Source of the DNA: Bacteroidales bacterium
Lineage (GTDB): Bacteria; Bacteroidota; Bacteroidia; Bacteroidales; M50B96
DNA: 60,225 bases
Direction: 5' to 3'
Assembly (NCBI GenBank): GCA_021740905.1
Contig: JAIOYV010000040.1
Location: forward strand, 1 to 60,225
The notes under the pieces are model-generated. The model ran no database searches, was not told the DNA's origin, and saw only the letters and a program-made list of their open reading frames with translations. The translations under genes and the position numbers were made by a program. Positions 7,922-17,553 of this stretch are shown here, piece by piece (within the stretch, counting starts at the first letter, position 1; every line of letters begins with the position of its first letter).

Positions 7922-8509
7922 TTAGTGTAAAACAAAACCACCGCTTTGATGCTTAATAGCCCGACCATTTGAAACGCCTAACGAAATCTCAAAATTCTGT
8001 ATACCGCCTGTGCAAGTTGTGTCTATCAAATATAAATCAAAACTGACTTCCTCTTCTTCATACATAAAATTACTTTCATTGATTTGAAGAACCATATTGT
8101 CGAGGGATATATAACTACTTTCCGGCTGGTCTGATGCTCTTGCCATGAATAAGTGAGTGATATCTGCAAGTGCTAAATATTCATCCGAATAATCACTGAG
8201 TGTTTCTATGGTGATGCTTTCCAGATCGTTGGTCCTTGTGTAATGGTGGGCGCAGGAAGTTGCTCTACATTCATTAATAATCCTAAAATTCTGTGCAAGA
8301 GAAGGAATACTGGTTGCCATTTTCACCCTTAGTCCAAAAGCATCTTTATTAATCTGAGGACTTTGAGCAATAACAGGGCCTGTGCCGGAGTTATCCAGGA
8401 TTCTTACTTCAAAATCTTCCCAATAATATTCATATTCTTCTGTGCAGCAACTTTGAGCAATAGCAACCCCAAAAATCACCAACAATATAACTGACACTTT
8501 TTTTATCAT
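7922..8509 (-). CDS. Exported Cys-containing protein, unknown
   Basis: A 195-residue exported protein. The signal peptide runs to about residue 19-21 (LLVIFGVAIAQSCC); the adjacent SCC may be a lipobox, although the fit is imperfect. The mature part is beta-rich, with further Cys residues in NECRATSCAHH and IDTTCTGG that could form disulfides in the periplasm. I do not recognise the family. It stands between a methyltransferase and an ABC exporter without an obvious operon link. Confidence 0.65.
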   Translation of the reverse strand: MIKKVSVILLVIFGVAIAQSCCTEEYEYYWEDFEVRILDNSGTGPVIAQSPQINKDAFGLRVKMATSIPSLAQNFRIINECRATSCAHHYTRTNDLESITIETLSDYSDEYLALADITHLFMARASDQPESSYISLDNMVLQINESNFMYEEEEVSFDLYLIDTTCTGGIQNFEISLGVSNGRAIKHQSGGFVLH

Positions 8510-8642
8510 ACCATTTGTTTCTCAATGTGATGTATAGATTCAAGGAAGGGTTGCGTCTTCTATAAACCTAACCAATATGCCGAGACCAACTATTCTTTTG
8601 TTCACCGATTCCTTTACTGTATTTTGCGATTAATCAATCAAC

Positions 8643-9344
8643 TCAGTCTTCAACAGAAAAATAGCTTTCCAGTTCTTTCAGGGTATTTTCGGTTGTTTTA
8701 ATATCATGTACAATGTCACCTTTGTCTAAAACCACGATCCGCCCACATACTTCGGTCACATGGTTCAGGTCGTGACTGGAAATAAGCATGGTCACTTGCT
8801 TTTCGGTTTGCAGGTCTTTCAAAAGCTTTTTTAGCCTGATTTGCGAACTGGGGTCGAGGCTGGCAAAAGGTTCGTCCAGCACCAGGATGTCGGGTTCGCC
8901 AATCAGTGCGGCAGCAATACCCACTTTTTTCTGGTTCCCTTTCGAGAGGGTGCGTACATATTTCTTTTTGCTGAGGATTTCATCGTTGAAGAAATCGGCA
9001 AAACGTTCCAGGAATTTGTTCACCTGGTCTTTCGAAATACCATGCAGGTCGCCCAGGAAATAAAAGTACTCTTCAGGTGTCAGGAAATCGATCAGGAAGC
9101 CTTCGTCGAGAAACGATCCGGTGTGCTTTTTCCACTCTTCGTTTTCGCGCACATTAAACCCATCGGACAGCACCTCGCCTGATTCGGGTTTCACCAAATC
9201 GAGGAGCATCCTGAAAAAGGTAGTTTTTCCTGCACCATTGTTCCCCACAAGACCAAAACTCTCGGAACGTGGAATAGTTAAAGAAGGGATGTTCACTACT
9301 GTAACACCGCCATATTGTTTGGTTAGATTATTTACTTGTATCAT
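8643..9344 (-). CDS. ABC transporter ATP-binding protein
   Basis: A 233-residue ATPase subunit. Walker A is GNNGAGKTT, the signature LSKGNQKK takes the place of LSGGQ, Walker B is DILVLDEPFASLD, and the switch His occurs in ISSHDLNHV. I chose ATG 9344 (MIQVNNLTKQYGG), the normal start of these proteins; the frame is open further upstream but that part has no homology-like features. It pairs with the permease encoded just upstream. The pair resembles ABC-2-like exporters; the substrate cannot be deduced. Confidence 0.92.
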   Translation of the reverse strand: MIQVNNLTKQYGGVTVVNIPSLTIPRSESFGLVGNNGAGKTTFFRMLLDLVKPESGEVLSDGFNVRENEEWKKHTGSFLDEGFLIDFLTPEEYFYFLGDLHGISKDQVNKFLERFADFFNDEILSKKKYVRTLSKGNQKKVGIAAALIGEPDILVLDEPFASLDPSSQIRLKKLLKDLQTEKQVTMLISSHDLNHVTEVCGRIVVLDKGDIVHDIKTTENTLKELESYFSVED

Positions 9345-9431
9345 TTTATAATTTATTATTGATGAATGTTTATTGATTAATATTTCGGTTATCCCTATGC
9401 TCCATTTACTAGTTATTTCTCTTCTTTTTAT

Positions 9432-9452
9432 GAGACGCAAGCCTTGCGTCTC
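9432..9452. repeat. GAGACGC palindrome
   Basis: Two perfect 10-base arms, GAGACGCAAG and CTTGCGTCTC, are separated by a single C. It lies between the permease stop and the ATPase start and is followed by no T-run on the coding strand. It may be a dispersed palindromic repeat or an mRNA hairpin that tunes expression within the operon. Confidence 0.75.
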
Positions 9453-9490
9453 TACATTTCAGGTAACAACCTAATTCCCTAATTACTTAA

Positions 9491-10975
9491 TTACTCATTT
9501 TCGCGGAAGCCGGACGCAATCACATACTTCTTCTTATGAAAAGCTTTTACAATCTGGTTGAGCCAGTACTTTGTAAACACTACTCCCAGAATGCCCATTG
9601 CGCCAATTGCATAAAGGCCATAATTTTGGACACCAAAGAGTTTGAAAAGTCCGTAAATCAGTATGGGCAGGATCAACACGGGAATCATCATTATAAAGTT
9701 TTTGCCGGAGACTCCCTGCCAGTTAAAGGCGGCAGCCCCGGCCAGATCAATCTTTTTGTAATTGTAGAGCGAAAAAATAAAGATGATGAGTGGCGTTATT
9801 CCCAGGTTAAAAAGGTAGGCCATGAAATTCACCAGCACAATCTTCCATCCAAAATAAAAATAGGGCAACGACAGGGCGAACATTATAGTAGACACTACCC
9901 AGAAGAGCCATAGCTTGGCCATGTAATAATTGTAGGTCGATATATTGGTCGAGAGCAAACGGTCGAAATGTGAAGCCTCCCAGCCCGACATAAACTGGCC
10001 ATAGCTTAGGGTAAACATCCCGCTTATGAAAATCCCCACGAAAATCAACATGCCGCTCATATTCTGATAGGTTTCCTGTGGATAGAAAATGAGGCCGTAA
10101 AATACCATCAGCGGAGTCATTATCAAAACCCCCCGTGTACGTTTATGACGCAATAACATTTTTATTTCGAGGGCAATCAGGTCGCCCAACTGATCGAAGC
10201 GCTTTAGGAAACTGATGTCGCCCTCAGCAATGGTTTTCGAGCTTTGCCCAGTCTTCATTTCCTCGGGGTAGATTTTCGATTTCAGGTAGTTGAAATTGAG
10301 CCAGTACAACAAGGCCGCCAAAAACAAGGGAACAAGGAAGGCAACCGGGCTGGTAATAAAGCTGTCGAACAGGTTCATCGAAATCGTCGAAAAATCAAAT
10401 ATGTCATAACGATCCAATATTATGAGTCCGGCTATGAAGGCAATAAAAACGAAGGACATCCAAGGGCGCGAATTAGTCTGTTTTTTCACCCAGAAAATAA
10501 AATAGTTCGATGTGAGCATGATGAAGAAAATGCCGAGGATCCAGGTAGCAAAGCCCCCGCCGGAATAATAGTTAGGAATGGTCTTCAACCCAAAGGGGAT
10601 AAAGAGCACGAGGGGGATGATGTTGAACAAACTGGTGATCGCCCTGGCAAGGATAAAATGAAACAAACGGGTTCGTTTTATCGGCAGGTGGAAATAGGGC
10701 TGGATGCTCATTACCGGGATGTCCTGCATAAAAAAGCGGATCACCATCTCGATGCAGAAATAGTACAGGATGAAGCCGTTGAATACATCCACCGGGTTTG
10801 CATCAGGGAAAGCTTCCAGCAAAATTTTGTCGGCAAAAAGGCCCAGGAGGACGAAGTTGGCCAGGAAGTAGAGTATGAAAAATCCCATCAGGATTTTCAC
10901 AGCCAGGTTCTTGTCAAAAACAGGCGATCGCTTGGTCTCGTCCCATTTGTGTTTAATAAGCCATTTGTAAATCAT
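9491..10975 (-). CDS. ABC transporter permease (DUF5687-like)
   Basis: A 494-residue polytopic membrane protein with about ten to twelve hydrophobic segments, including ILMGFFILYFLANFVLLGLF near the N-terminus and a last pair around IPVLILPILIYGLFKLFG. The N-terminal soluble segment YKWLIKHKWDETKRSPVF and the length fit the Bacteroidota permease family annotated as DUF5687. ATG 10975 is preferred over 11008 because the longer form adds only a polar stub. The next gene downstream is the ABC ATPase, its likely partner in the inner membrane. Confidence 0.85.
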   Translation of the reverse strand: MIYKWLIKHKWDETKRSPVFDKNLAVKILMGFFILYFLANFVLLGLFADKILLEAFPDANPVDVFNGFILYYFCIEMVIRFFMQDIPVMSIQPYFHLPIKRTRLFHFILARAITSLFNIIPLVLFIPFGLKTIPNYYSGGGFATWILGIFFIMLTSNYFIFWVKKQTNSRPWMSFVFIAFIAGLIILDRYDIFDFSTISMNLFDSFITSPVAFLVPLFLAALLYWLNFNYLKSKIYPEEMKTGQSSKTIAEGDISFLKRFDQLGDLIALEIKMLLRHKRTRGVLIMTPLMVFYGLIFYPQETYQNMSGMLIFVGIFISGMFTLSYGQFMSGWEASHFDRLLSTNISTYNYYMAKLWLFWVVSTIMFALSLPYFYFGWKIVLVNFMAYLFNLGITPLIIFIFSLYNYKKIDLAGAAAFNWQGVSGKNFIMMIPVLILPILIYGLFKLFGVQNYGLYAIGAMGILGVVFTKYWLNQIVKAFHKKKYVIASGFRENE

Positions 10976-11026
10976 ATTATCAGGTTTTGGTTTTATTTGA
11001 TGTGGCAAAATACGAGAAAGTGCCGA

Positions 11027-13189
11027 TTATATTTCAAGCGCAGGGTCATTTTCTTTTAAAAAACGCAAACAGCTCTTTGCCATGATTTGCTTCGCCTCTT
11101 TTTTTGATGGAGCCATGGCCTGATTTTCAAAATCCTCCTCTTTGATCCTCATCTTCATCGTACCCAGAAAAATTTGTTTTCCTTCTACGATCTCTTCCGA
11201 AAATGAAAAAATAGGCCTGAACCATTGCTTGTTATGGCAAAGTTCATAGAGGATTGCCAGAGGTGATTTTCCATCTTTTACTAGTTTCTTCTCTTTTTTC
11301 ACTTCAGTAAATAAGGGATGCTCTTGTTGCAACCATTCAAGACAGGCCAGGGCTGCCATATTTTTTGCCCTCGCTTTACTTTTTTGAACTGAAGTAAATA
11401 GTACATCATTACCCTTTACAGTTGCTACACAAGTACAAATAAACCGGGGTCTATCATCCGGGCCTTCTTTTTCGAAGGTATATTCGGGTTGTCCCAAATC
11501 AGGGTTTGAGGCAGCTATACTGGCGAGTTTCCCCGTCCAATTGCCTTGTCTGTACGGCTTTATTTTATGATTTAATCCGGAAAAGTTTTCTGGTTTTTCC
11601 ACCTGGCTTGCGTCGACCAGCGTATTTTGAACCCATGCTTTTAGAAATTCGCTACTGGCTTTTGCTACTGCATCTTTTTTGCTCGCAGCCTGCGAATAGG
11701 ATGCACACGACACCTTCACTCCATCTACTATCCCAATTATCCTACACATAAAACCACTTGCCACATTTACGGTTATAGGGTGATACTCTGAGAGTGGAAA
11801 TTTCTTCTGGGTAGAAATATTTAAGACCATCCTGGGATACCCCTCTTTTTCGAGGGCATATTCCAATATTTGTTCCTTGATTTCTTTCCATTGGGCAGGA
11901 GTACGTTTTGGGACAAACAGGATGTAAAGAATATTTCCCGGATCTATATTGTTTTGACCGATCCTTTTTTGCACTGCATACCTAAAACTTTTCGGTACCT
12001 CTTCCAACTGGCAGGCCTGGAGTACAACACGTGTAAATTCGCGCGAAGAAATATCATAAAGGGCATTTACCTCTTCACGTCCCAAAAGATCGTTTGCCTT
12101 TTTGGTGGCGCGTACTTTTTCGTGTTGCGACCGTGCCTCGCGTTCTTCCTCTGTTTTAGCATTTATGGATAATGCCAGTTCGAAAAGCTGATGCTTCGAA
12201 AAGGGTAGTTCGGAATTCGTAATGTGAGCCTTTATCTGATAGTGGTTCACCATGTCGGCAAAGCGTCGTATGGGCGAAGTAAGGTGAGTGTAGGCAATCT
12301 CGTTCAGTCCGAAGTGGCCCTTTAATTCCGGGCCATAGTCGGCACGGTTAAACCAAAGTGCTGTCCGGTTATTGTGCGTATCGACCTGGCCGTACCCGGC
12401 GAGCAACTGGTTTACCTGGGCCAGTATTTCTTCCCGGTCGGGGGCATTTTGTCGTACGGTATGGTTACGGAAAAGGATTGGGACATCCTGCCCGGCCAGG
12501 TGCATGGCCACGGCCTTGTTGGCCATAATCATCAGCTCCTGAATCAGGATGTAGCCCCGGTTGGCTTTATCGGCCGATAGTCTTTGAATCTGTCCCTCCT
12601 CGTTGGTGAAGATTCCTTTCTTAATGTCGTAAATAGCCAACGCCCCGTTTTGCCTTCGTAACTTATGCAGGGTGTTGGCAATTTTGAATAAGGTTGAAAT
12701 GTCATCGAAGTGTTCATCTTCTATCTTTTGGGTAACAATCTGGTCGATCTCCAAAAAACTATACCGGCGGATGTTCTTAAAGCTGGTATGTTTTATATCG
12801 ACCGAAAGTATTTGCGCCACAGGACTAAGTTCCACCTCAAAAGTAACCGTTGGCCTGATCTCATTTTCGAGCAGGCTGAGTTTGTGTTCCGAAAGGCTTT
12901 GGGGCATCATTGGGATATTAAAAGCCGACAAGTAGAGAGTATGTACCCGCTTTTTTGCCTCGAAGTAAACCCGTGAATCGAGGGGTATCAGAGCGGCCAC
13001 ATCAGCTATGGAAACCTGAAGGATGAAGTTTTGCCCCATCCGTTTCAACGAGATGCCATCGTCCAAATCTTTCGAATGGGGCGCATCAATGGTGAACCCT
13101 TCAATGAGTTCGCGCTCAAAAAGTGCATTGTCCGGTTTAATGGAGGCTGCTTCAAGAAAGGTGTCGTTGTCGAAATTTGCGAATGTCAT
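11027..13189 (-). CDS. RNB-family exoribonuclease with three dsRBD-like domains
   Basis: A 720-residue predicted 3'-5' exoribonuclease. The RNB core (residues 28-335 from this start) has the four metal-binding Asp residues in IDAPHSKDLDDG (D35, D41, D43, D44, spaced as in RNase II) and the RNA-gripping motif YTHLTSPIRRFADM near residues 300-313. The N-terminal cold-shock domains of RNase II/R are missing and no S1 domain is visible. Instead the C-terminal part has three segments of dsRNA-binding-domain shape, at about 445-520, 550-622 and 641-713, each ending in the characteristic Lys/Ala helix (SKKDAVAKASSEFL, SKARAKNMAALACLEWL, SKKEAKQIMAKSCLRFL). I prefer ATG 13189; 13240 is possible. A role in degrading structured RNA is inferred. 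Confidence 0.85.
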   Translation of the reverse strand: MTFANFDNDTFLEAASIKPDNALFERELIEGFTIDAPHSKDLDDGISLKRMGQNFILQVSIADVAALIPLDSRVYFEAKKRVHTLYLSAFNIPMMPQSLSEHKLSLLENEIRPTVTFEVELSPVAQILSVDIKHTSFKNIRRYSFLEIDQIVTQKIEDEHFDDISTLFKIANTLHKLRRQNGALAIYDIKKGIFTNEEGQIQRLSADKANRGYILIQELMIMANKAVAMHLAGQDVPILFRNHTVRQNAPDREEILAQVNQLLAGYGQVDTHNNRTALWFNRADYGPELKGHFGLNEIAYTHLTSPIRRFADMVNHYQIKAHITNSELPFSKHQLFELALSINAKTEEEREARSQHEKVRATKKANDLLGREEVNALYDISSREFTRVVLQACQLEEVPKSFRYAVQKRIGQNNIDPGNILYILFVPKRTPAQWKEIKEQILEYALEKEGYPRMVLNISTQKKFPLSEYHPITVNVASGFMCRIIGIVDGVKVSCASYSQAASKKDAVAKASSEFLKAWVQNTLVDASQVEKPENFSGLNHKIKPYRQGNWTGKLASIAASNPDLGQPEYTFEKEGPDDRPRFICTCVATVKGNDVLFTSVQKSKARAKNMAALACLEWLQQEHPLFTEVKKEKKLVKDGKSPLAILYELCHNKQWFRPIFSFSEEIVEGKQIFLGTMKMRIKEEDFENQAMAPSKKEAKQIMAKSCLRFLKENDPALEI

Positions 13190-13343
13190 TGTCTGTACCT
13201 GTTTTGGAACAAAAGTATTGATTATACAAGCTTCAGGCAAATTTCCGTGAATGGAAAAAAGGGATAGTCAAAATAACAATTGAATCTATTTTGAATTCAC
13301 ACACAATCATCTTATTTTTACAGAAGTTTTTAGATAAACAAAA

Positions 13344-13394
13344 GCCGGGCGCATATTTGCTAAAATGTAAGAGTAGCTGCAATGTGTGCCCGGT
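13344..13394. ncRNA. Conserved hairpin element, copy A
   Basis: First of three related elements. Arms GCCGGGCGCATATTTGC and GCAATGTGTGCCCGGT pair almost throughout with G-T wobbles; the loop contains the conserved ATGTAAGAGTAGCT. T-rich runs flank both sides, so it may be a bidirectional terminator. It lies downstream of the T9SS cargo gene at 13421-14866 and upstream of the nuclease gene. Confidence 0.6.
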
Positions 13395-13420
13395 GTTTTT
13401 TATAGCAACCTGTTATATCC

Positions 13421-14866
13421 TTAGTTTTTAACCCACCTCCCAGACAATATTTCCTTCTCTTTGGTGAAAATCTTAAAAACATACATTCCTGTAGGCAAGT
13501 TTTGGGTATTGATAGTATTGTTACCGTTTTGTATTTCCTTGTACAGGCAGGCCTTGCCGTTCAGGTCAAACAATTCGATTCGGTTTTTTTGTTCGGGCAA
13601 GCGCACATCCAACATAAAATAATCCCTGCCGGGGTTGGGATATATCTTTACTTCCATAAGGCTGTGTGGGATTTCGGGGCTGGAGAGAAACTCGCCGTTG
13701 GGGCCAATTTTGGCCATCATCAAATCGAGCTTGTTTTCGGGGTGGGCAAAATCCCATCTCGAGCCAAATAGATAACAGCCACCATCTGCCGCTGTATCAA
13801 GGGTCCAAAGCATATAATAATTATCGCCCCCGATAAACTTCTGCCATTGAAGGTTTAGGTTCGAATCGAGTTTGTTTATAACAATCCAGGTTGTGTCGGT
13901 TGGGTTTACATAAATATTGAAATTGATGATACCACCCAGGTACATTTCTTTATTGTGATTCATTACCAGGTTCTGGAAAGCTCCGGGTTGTGTTACGGTA
14001 TCTTCTTTTCCATACCAAAACTCATTTAAAACATTGCCAAGTGTATCCATTTCGACTACCCCAAGATATCTCCCACTGTCAAACTGATAAAGTTTCTTGT
14101 GCCCGGAGGCGACAAAAGTTGAATCGGTAAGCCAAAATGCACTGTTTTTATTAGAGGGCAACAATGAAAAAAAGGTGTCCACTTCAAGATCATAGGTGAA
14201 TTTTACCACTTGATTATACGTATTGATAGAAGGTTGCTGGTTAAAATATTGTGACTCAAGAAAACAATAATATCCATTCTTGCCCTTTAAGATATCCATT
14301 GCATACTCTAATCCGGGAAAATCAATCCATTTGAAATCAATTGAATCACCGATCTGATTTATCCGGAAAAAGAACTCTTTAGAGTTTGCCGGGTCTGCTG
14401 AATTACATCCGAAAATTAGGATGTTTCCATCAGCATCCTTGCAGTGGTTTAATAAAGCTATTCCATAATCATCAAAAATATAATTATTGTTTTCAAGAAT
14501 ATTCAAGCTGGTATCGAATAATATAACCCAAGTTGTGGATACATTTAAATCATAATTATAACTTTTTCCTACTCCCAGTATTTTATTGTTGTCAACTTTT
14601 ATAAGATGATGAATACCATTGAAATTAACCTCATCCAATATTATAGAATCGACTAAATTTCCTGTAATTGCATATTTATTTATTTGGCTGTATGCAATTG
14701 TATCATTCAACAATTTCGTAATGCTAAGAAATAAAGATGAATTGACAGTAATAGAAGCATTTAACCCACTACTTTTATTTTCAATAAATACTTTGTAAAA
14801 GGAAGATTGAGCAAAAACACAATTTAATAATAAGCTGAACAAGATAGTAACAAGTAATTTTTTCAT
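13421..14866 (-). CDS. T9SS cargo protein, beta-propeller-like (copy 1)
   Basis: A 481-residue secreted protein. The signal peptide is MKKLLVTILFSLLLNCVFAQ, which fixes the start at 14866. The body consists of repeated beta-strand units with motifs such as WVILFDTSLNILE and KLDSNLNLQWQKFIGGD, suggesting a beta-propeller. The last 80 residues (from VKIYPNPGRDYFML to LSGRWVKN) are a type A type IX secretion sorting domain, so the protein should be exported and attached to or released from the cell surface. It is a paralogue of the gene at 16047-17498; the sorting domains are nearly the same while the middle has diverged. Its function is unknown. Confidence 0.88.
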   Translation of the reverse strand: MKKLLVTILFSLLLNCVFAQSSFYKVFIENKSSGLNASITVNSSLFLSITKLLNDTIAYSQINKYAITGNLVDSIILDEVNFNGIHHLIKVDNNKILGVGKSYNYDLNVSTTWVILFDTSLNILENNNYIFDDYGIALLNHCKDADGNILIFGCNSADPANSKEFFFRINQIGDSIDFKWIDFPGLEYAMDILKGKNGYYCFLESQYFNQQPSINTYNQVVKFTYDLEVDTFFSLLPSNKNSAFWLTDSTFVASGHKKLYQFDSGRYLGVVEMDTLGNVLNEFWYGKEDTVTQPGAFQNLVMNHNKEMYLGGIINFNIYVNPTDTTWIVINKLDSNLNLQWQKFIGGDNYYMLWTLDTAADGGCYLFGSRWDFAHPENKLDLMMAKIGPNGEFLSSPEIPHSLMEVKIYPNPGRDYFMLDVRLPEQKNRIELFDLNGKACLYKEIQNGNNTINTQNLPTGMYVFKIFTKEKEILSGRWVKN

Positions 14867-14929
14867 ACCAGTATATTTAGATTGCTCCCTGGAATGCAAA
14901 AAGCATTTCAGGGAGCAATCTATTAAGCA

Positions 14930-15961
14930 TTAATTAAATCCAATAAATGAAGAACATACACCAAGTATATATTTCCTATAATAGAAATCAGCTTTATGTC
15001 CAAGATTATAATCCCCTGATGGGAACGACATATAACTTTCACCTATTTCCATAGACATAAAATGCCATCCTGTACCTTGCGGCATATTATCAAGCATTTC
15101 CGCTCTGGTGCCAGATGTATGGCAGTTCATTTCTTCGGGGCTTAAACAGGTATGGAATGTGCCGTATAATTGATTTTGTGGATTTGAACGGTACGCATTC
15201 CAAAACAGGCGATAATCACAAATATTATCTAAAGGGTTTCCAGTTCCTGTACAAATTGTTTCACCGCCGTTAATTTCGGCCCATTCGGTTTGGATAGTAA
15301 TAGTATGGGCAATAGCGGGGTAAGACCAGTTTATATGTTGGGTTATCAATATCCCAGCATCCAAATACTCATAGCCTGAGTATGTCCCACATTTTCCACC
15401 AGAGTTATTAGCACCACCTGTATAAGCCCAATAATCAGTATCTCCAAATATTGGCACCTGAAACGACCCGCTCCCATAACCAATGTAACTTCGTAAAACG
15501 AATGTAGCTTCTTGATTTTCGATCCCTTTACTTTCCACATCAACAATAACCATATATTTTGTTGTGTCGTCGGTAACCACAGTATCCCAAAAATCTTGTA
15601 AACTGTCGATCATTGCCTGGTATAAATCGTTGTAATCCCTTGCAATAACCATGTTGTTGTCATCTACATCAATGTTCAATTCACAAAAATAGGTTTTCGA
15701 ATACAAATGCTCGTGGTTGGCATCACAATAATAATAGTTAATGTCGGCTTCTGTGTACCAAACCACACTGTCGACCGATAAGGGCCTGTCAATCTTTAAA
15801 TTGCCAGTAACTGCTTCGTGAAAACCAGTGATCTTCGCAACAATTGCACTGCTTTCGTTCCCACCCACAGGGTCATTTTGCTGAATAGCATCTTTGTCAC
15901 AACTTGTAAGCCCAAGGCCTACTACTAATCCAAATAGGATCATTGTCTTGATTTTAATCAT
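14930..15961 (-). CDS. Lipoprotein paired with T9SS cargo (copy 1)
   Basis: A 343-residue predicted lipoprotein with lipobox LTSC at residue 20. After the linker comes IVAKITGFHEAVTGNLK and then SVDSVVWYTEADINYYYC, phrases shared with the paralogue at 17554-18570. Later shared blocks include DYNDLYQAMIDSL, KCGTYSGYEYLDAGILI and GNPLDNICDYRLFWNAY. Many aromatic residues suggest a ligand-binding beta fold, but I do not recognise the family. It lies just upstream of T9SS cargo copy 1 and is probably co-transcribed with it. A hairpin element precedes its start. Confidence 0.8.
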   Translation of the reverse strand: MIKIKTMILFGLVVGLGLTSCDKDAIQQNDPVGGNESSAIVAKITGFHEAVTGNLKIDRPLSVDSVVWYTEADINYYYCDANHEHLYSKTYFCELNIDVDDNNMVIARDYNDLYQAMIDSLQDFWDTVVTDDTTKYMVIVDVESKGIENQEATFVLRSYIGYGSGSFQVPIFGDTDYWAYTGGANNSGGKCGTYSGYEYLDAGILITQHINWSYPAIAHTITIQTEWAEINGGETICTGTGNPLDNICDYRLFWNAYRSNPQNQLYGTFHTCLSPEEMNCHTSGTRAEMLDNMPQGTGWHFMSMEIGESYMSFPSGDYNLGHKADFYYRKYILGVCSSFIGFN

Positions 15962-15987
15962 AATAATAAATTATTTAGTTAAACAAA

Positions 15988-16038
15988 ACCGGGCGCGGCC
16001 TGCAAAAAATGTAAGAGTAGCTGCGAACCGCACCCGGC
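15988..16038 (-). ncRNA. Conserved hairpin element, copy B
   Basis: Read on the minus strand, arms CCGGGTGCGGTTCGC and GCAGGCCGCGCCCGG pair at 14 of 15 positions including wobbles, around a loop containing the conserved ACTCTTACATTTTT. The sequence TTTTGTTT follows, so it looks like an intrinsic terminator or attenuator. It lies between T9SS cargo copy 2 and lipoprotein copy 1. Confidence 0.65.
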
Positions 16039-16046
16039 ATAAATTT

Positions 16047-17498
16047 TCAATTTTTAACCCATTTCCCCGACAATACTTCTTTCGTATTGCTGATAATTTT
16101 AAATACATACACACCTGAAGGCAATTTTGATGTGTTTATGGTATTGCTACCATTTTGGATATCCTTTTGCAAACAGCACTTACCGTTCAAGTCGAACAAT
16201 TCAATTCGGTTTTTTTGTTCGGGCAATCGTACATCCAACATAAAATAATCGCTGCCGGGGTTGGGATATAGTTTTACTTCCATTAGGCTTTGTGGGGTTT
16301 CGGGGCTGGAAAGGAATTCTCCGTTAGGGCCAATTTTAGCAAGATAAAGATCTAAGTCATCGTTGCCATTTAAAAAGTCAATTGCAAATCCAGTTAATAA
16401 ACAAGATCCATCTTCTATAACATACATTGAGAACACTTGGTAAAATTTATCTCCACCAATAAACTTTTGCCATAAGGGATTCAAGTTTGAATCAAGCTTA
16501 ATTAATACAATCCATGAAACATCAGTAGTATAGGGTAAATGAAAATTTAAAACTCCACTATAATATATATCACTATTGTGAAATCCAAGATTGTTGTATG
16601 CAGTAGGTTGAATTATTGTATCGGGTTGCCCCCAATAATACTCGTTAATAACTGTATCAGATAAACCAATAATAGAAACCCCAATTTTTTCTATATAATC
16701 GGTGGAGAGTGGAGATGTTGAAAAATTTCTATGCCCTGAAGCGATAAAACTGGTGTCATTAAACCACTCTACTGAAGCGTTCCTAGTATTATGTGTAGTC
16801 CCAAGGATTTTTAATACTTCAAAATTATAATCCACCTCTACAATAGATGTTTTACCTTCATTATAGTTCAGTCCTGGCCAAATACTAAAAAGATAATAAC
16901 CATTACTGTTTTGGGTCTCAAGTATGTCAGAAGCAAAATGGAGTCCTGGAGTATCATATATTTTCGCAAACAATGAATCTCCATCCTGGTTTAATCTAAA
17001 AATGAAATTCTTCCATAAATTAATAGGATCCATAGTGTTACAAAACAGGATGACATTCCCATAACTATCGGTAATGGAATTGAATATCGCAATATGCGAT
17101 AACCCTGTATGGTATAAGTGTTCGTCAATTACATTAAGCGATGTATCCAATTCCAATACCCAAAGATCGTATATATCTACTCCTGTCCAATAATCTCCAA
17201 ATGCCAAAAGGGTTCCATCGTCGCACAAATGAAGTTTCTGAATGTTTGTATATTCATCACTATTATTTGGAAATTCAACCTTGTCAATTACATTGCCATC
17301 CGCATTGAATTTATAGAGTTCAGGAAACCAGGATGTATCGTTTCGGGACAATACAGGTAGAAGAGTGTTACCCGATTCAAGAACTAAAATATCTCCTGCC
17401 GCCTTATTTGTTCCATCATCATAAATATTAAAATATGTACTTTGGGCAATCAAGGTCATAGGAAGAAAAAGTATAAATATTGAAATATGTTTTTTCAT
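16047..17498 (-). CDS. T9SS cargo protein, beta-propeller-like (copy 2)
   Basis: A 483-residue secreted protein and paralogue of the gene at 13421-14866. The signal peptide is MKKHISIFILFLPMTLIAQ. The body has the same repeated units, for example LWVLELDTSLNVID and KLDSNLNPLWQKFIGGD. The type A sorting domain spans about residues 400-483 and ends LSGKWVKN. Compared with copy 1 the sorting domain is almost unchanged while the first 380 residues are much more divergent. It follows lipoprotein copy 2 by 55 bases and should share its transcript. Confidence 0.88.
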   Translation of the reverse strand: MKKHISIFILFLPMTLIAQSTYFNIYDDGTNKAAGDILVLESGNTLLPVLSRNDTSWFPELYKFNADGNVIDKVEFPNNSDEYTNIQKLHLCDDGTLLAFGDYWTGVDIYDLWVLELDTSLNVIDEHLYHTGLSHIAIFNSITDSYGNVILFCNTMDPINLWKNFIFRLNQDGDSLFAKIYDTPGLHFASDILETQNSNGYYLFSIWPGLNYNEGKTSIVEVDYNFEVLKILGTTHNTRNASVEWFNDTSFIASGHRNFSTSPLSTDYIEKIGVSIIGLSDTVINEYYWGQPDTIIQPTAYNNLGFHNSDIYYSGVLNFHLPYTTDVSWIVLIKLDSNLNPLWQKFIGGDKFYQVFSMYVIEDGSCLLTGFAIDFLNGNDDLDLYLAKIGPNGEFLSSPETPQSLMEVKLYPNPGSDYFMLDVRLPEQKNRIELFDLNGKCCLQKDIQNGSNTINTSKLPSGVYVFKIISNTKEVLSGKWVKN

Positions 17499-17553
17499 AG
17501 AAACAGATTTAAAATTGCCTCCATCAATAGCGATGGAGGCAAAATTAATTATT

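Noticed and set aside
10244-11059. A 271-codon plus-strand open frame opposite the ABC permease
   Set aside because: It is antisense to a clear membrane protein gene and has the Lys/Gln/His-rich composition expected of such a shadow.
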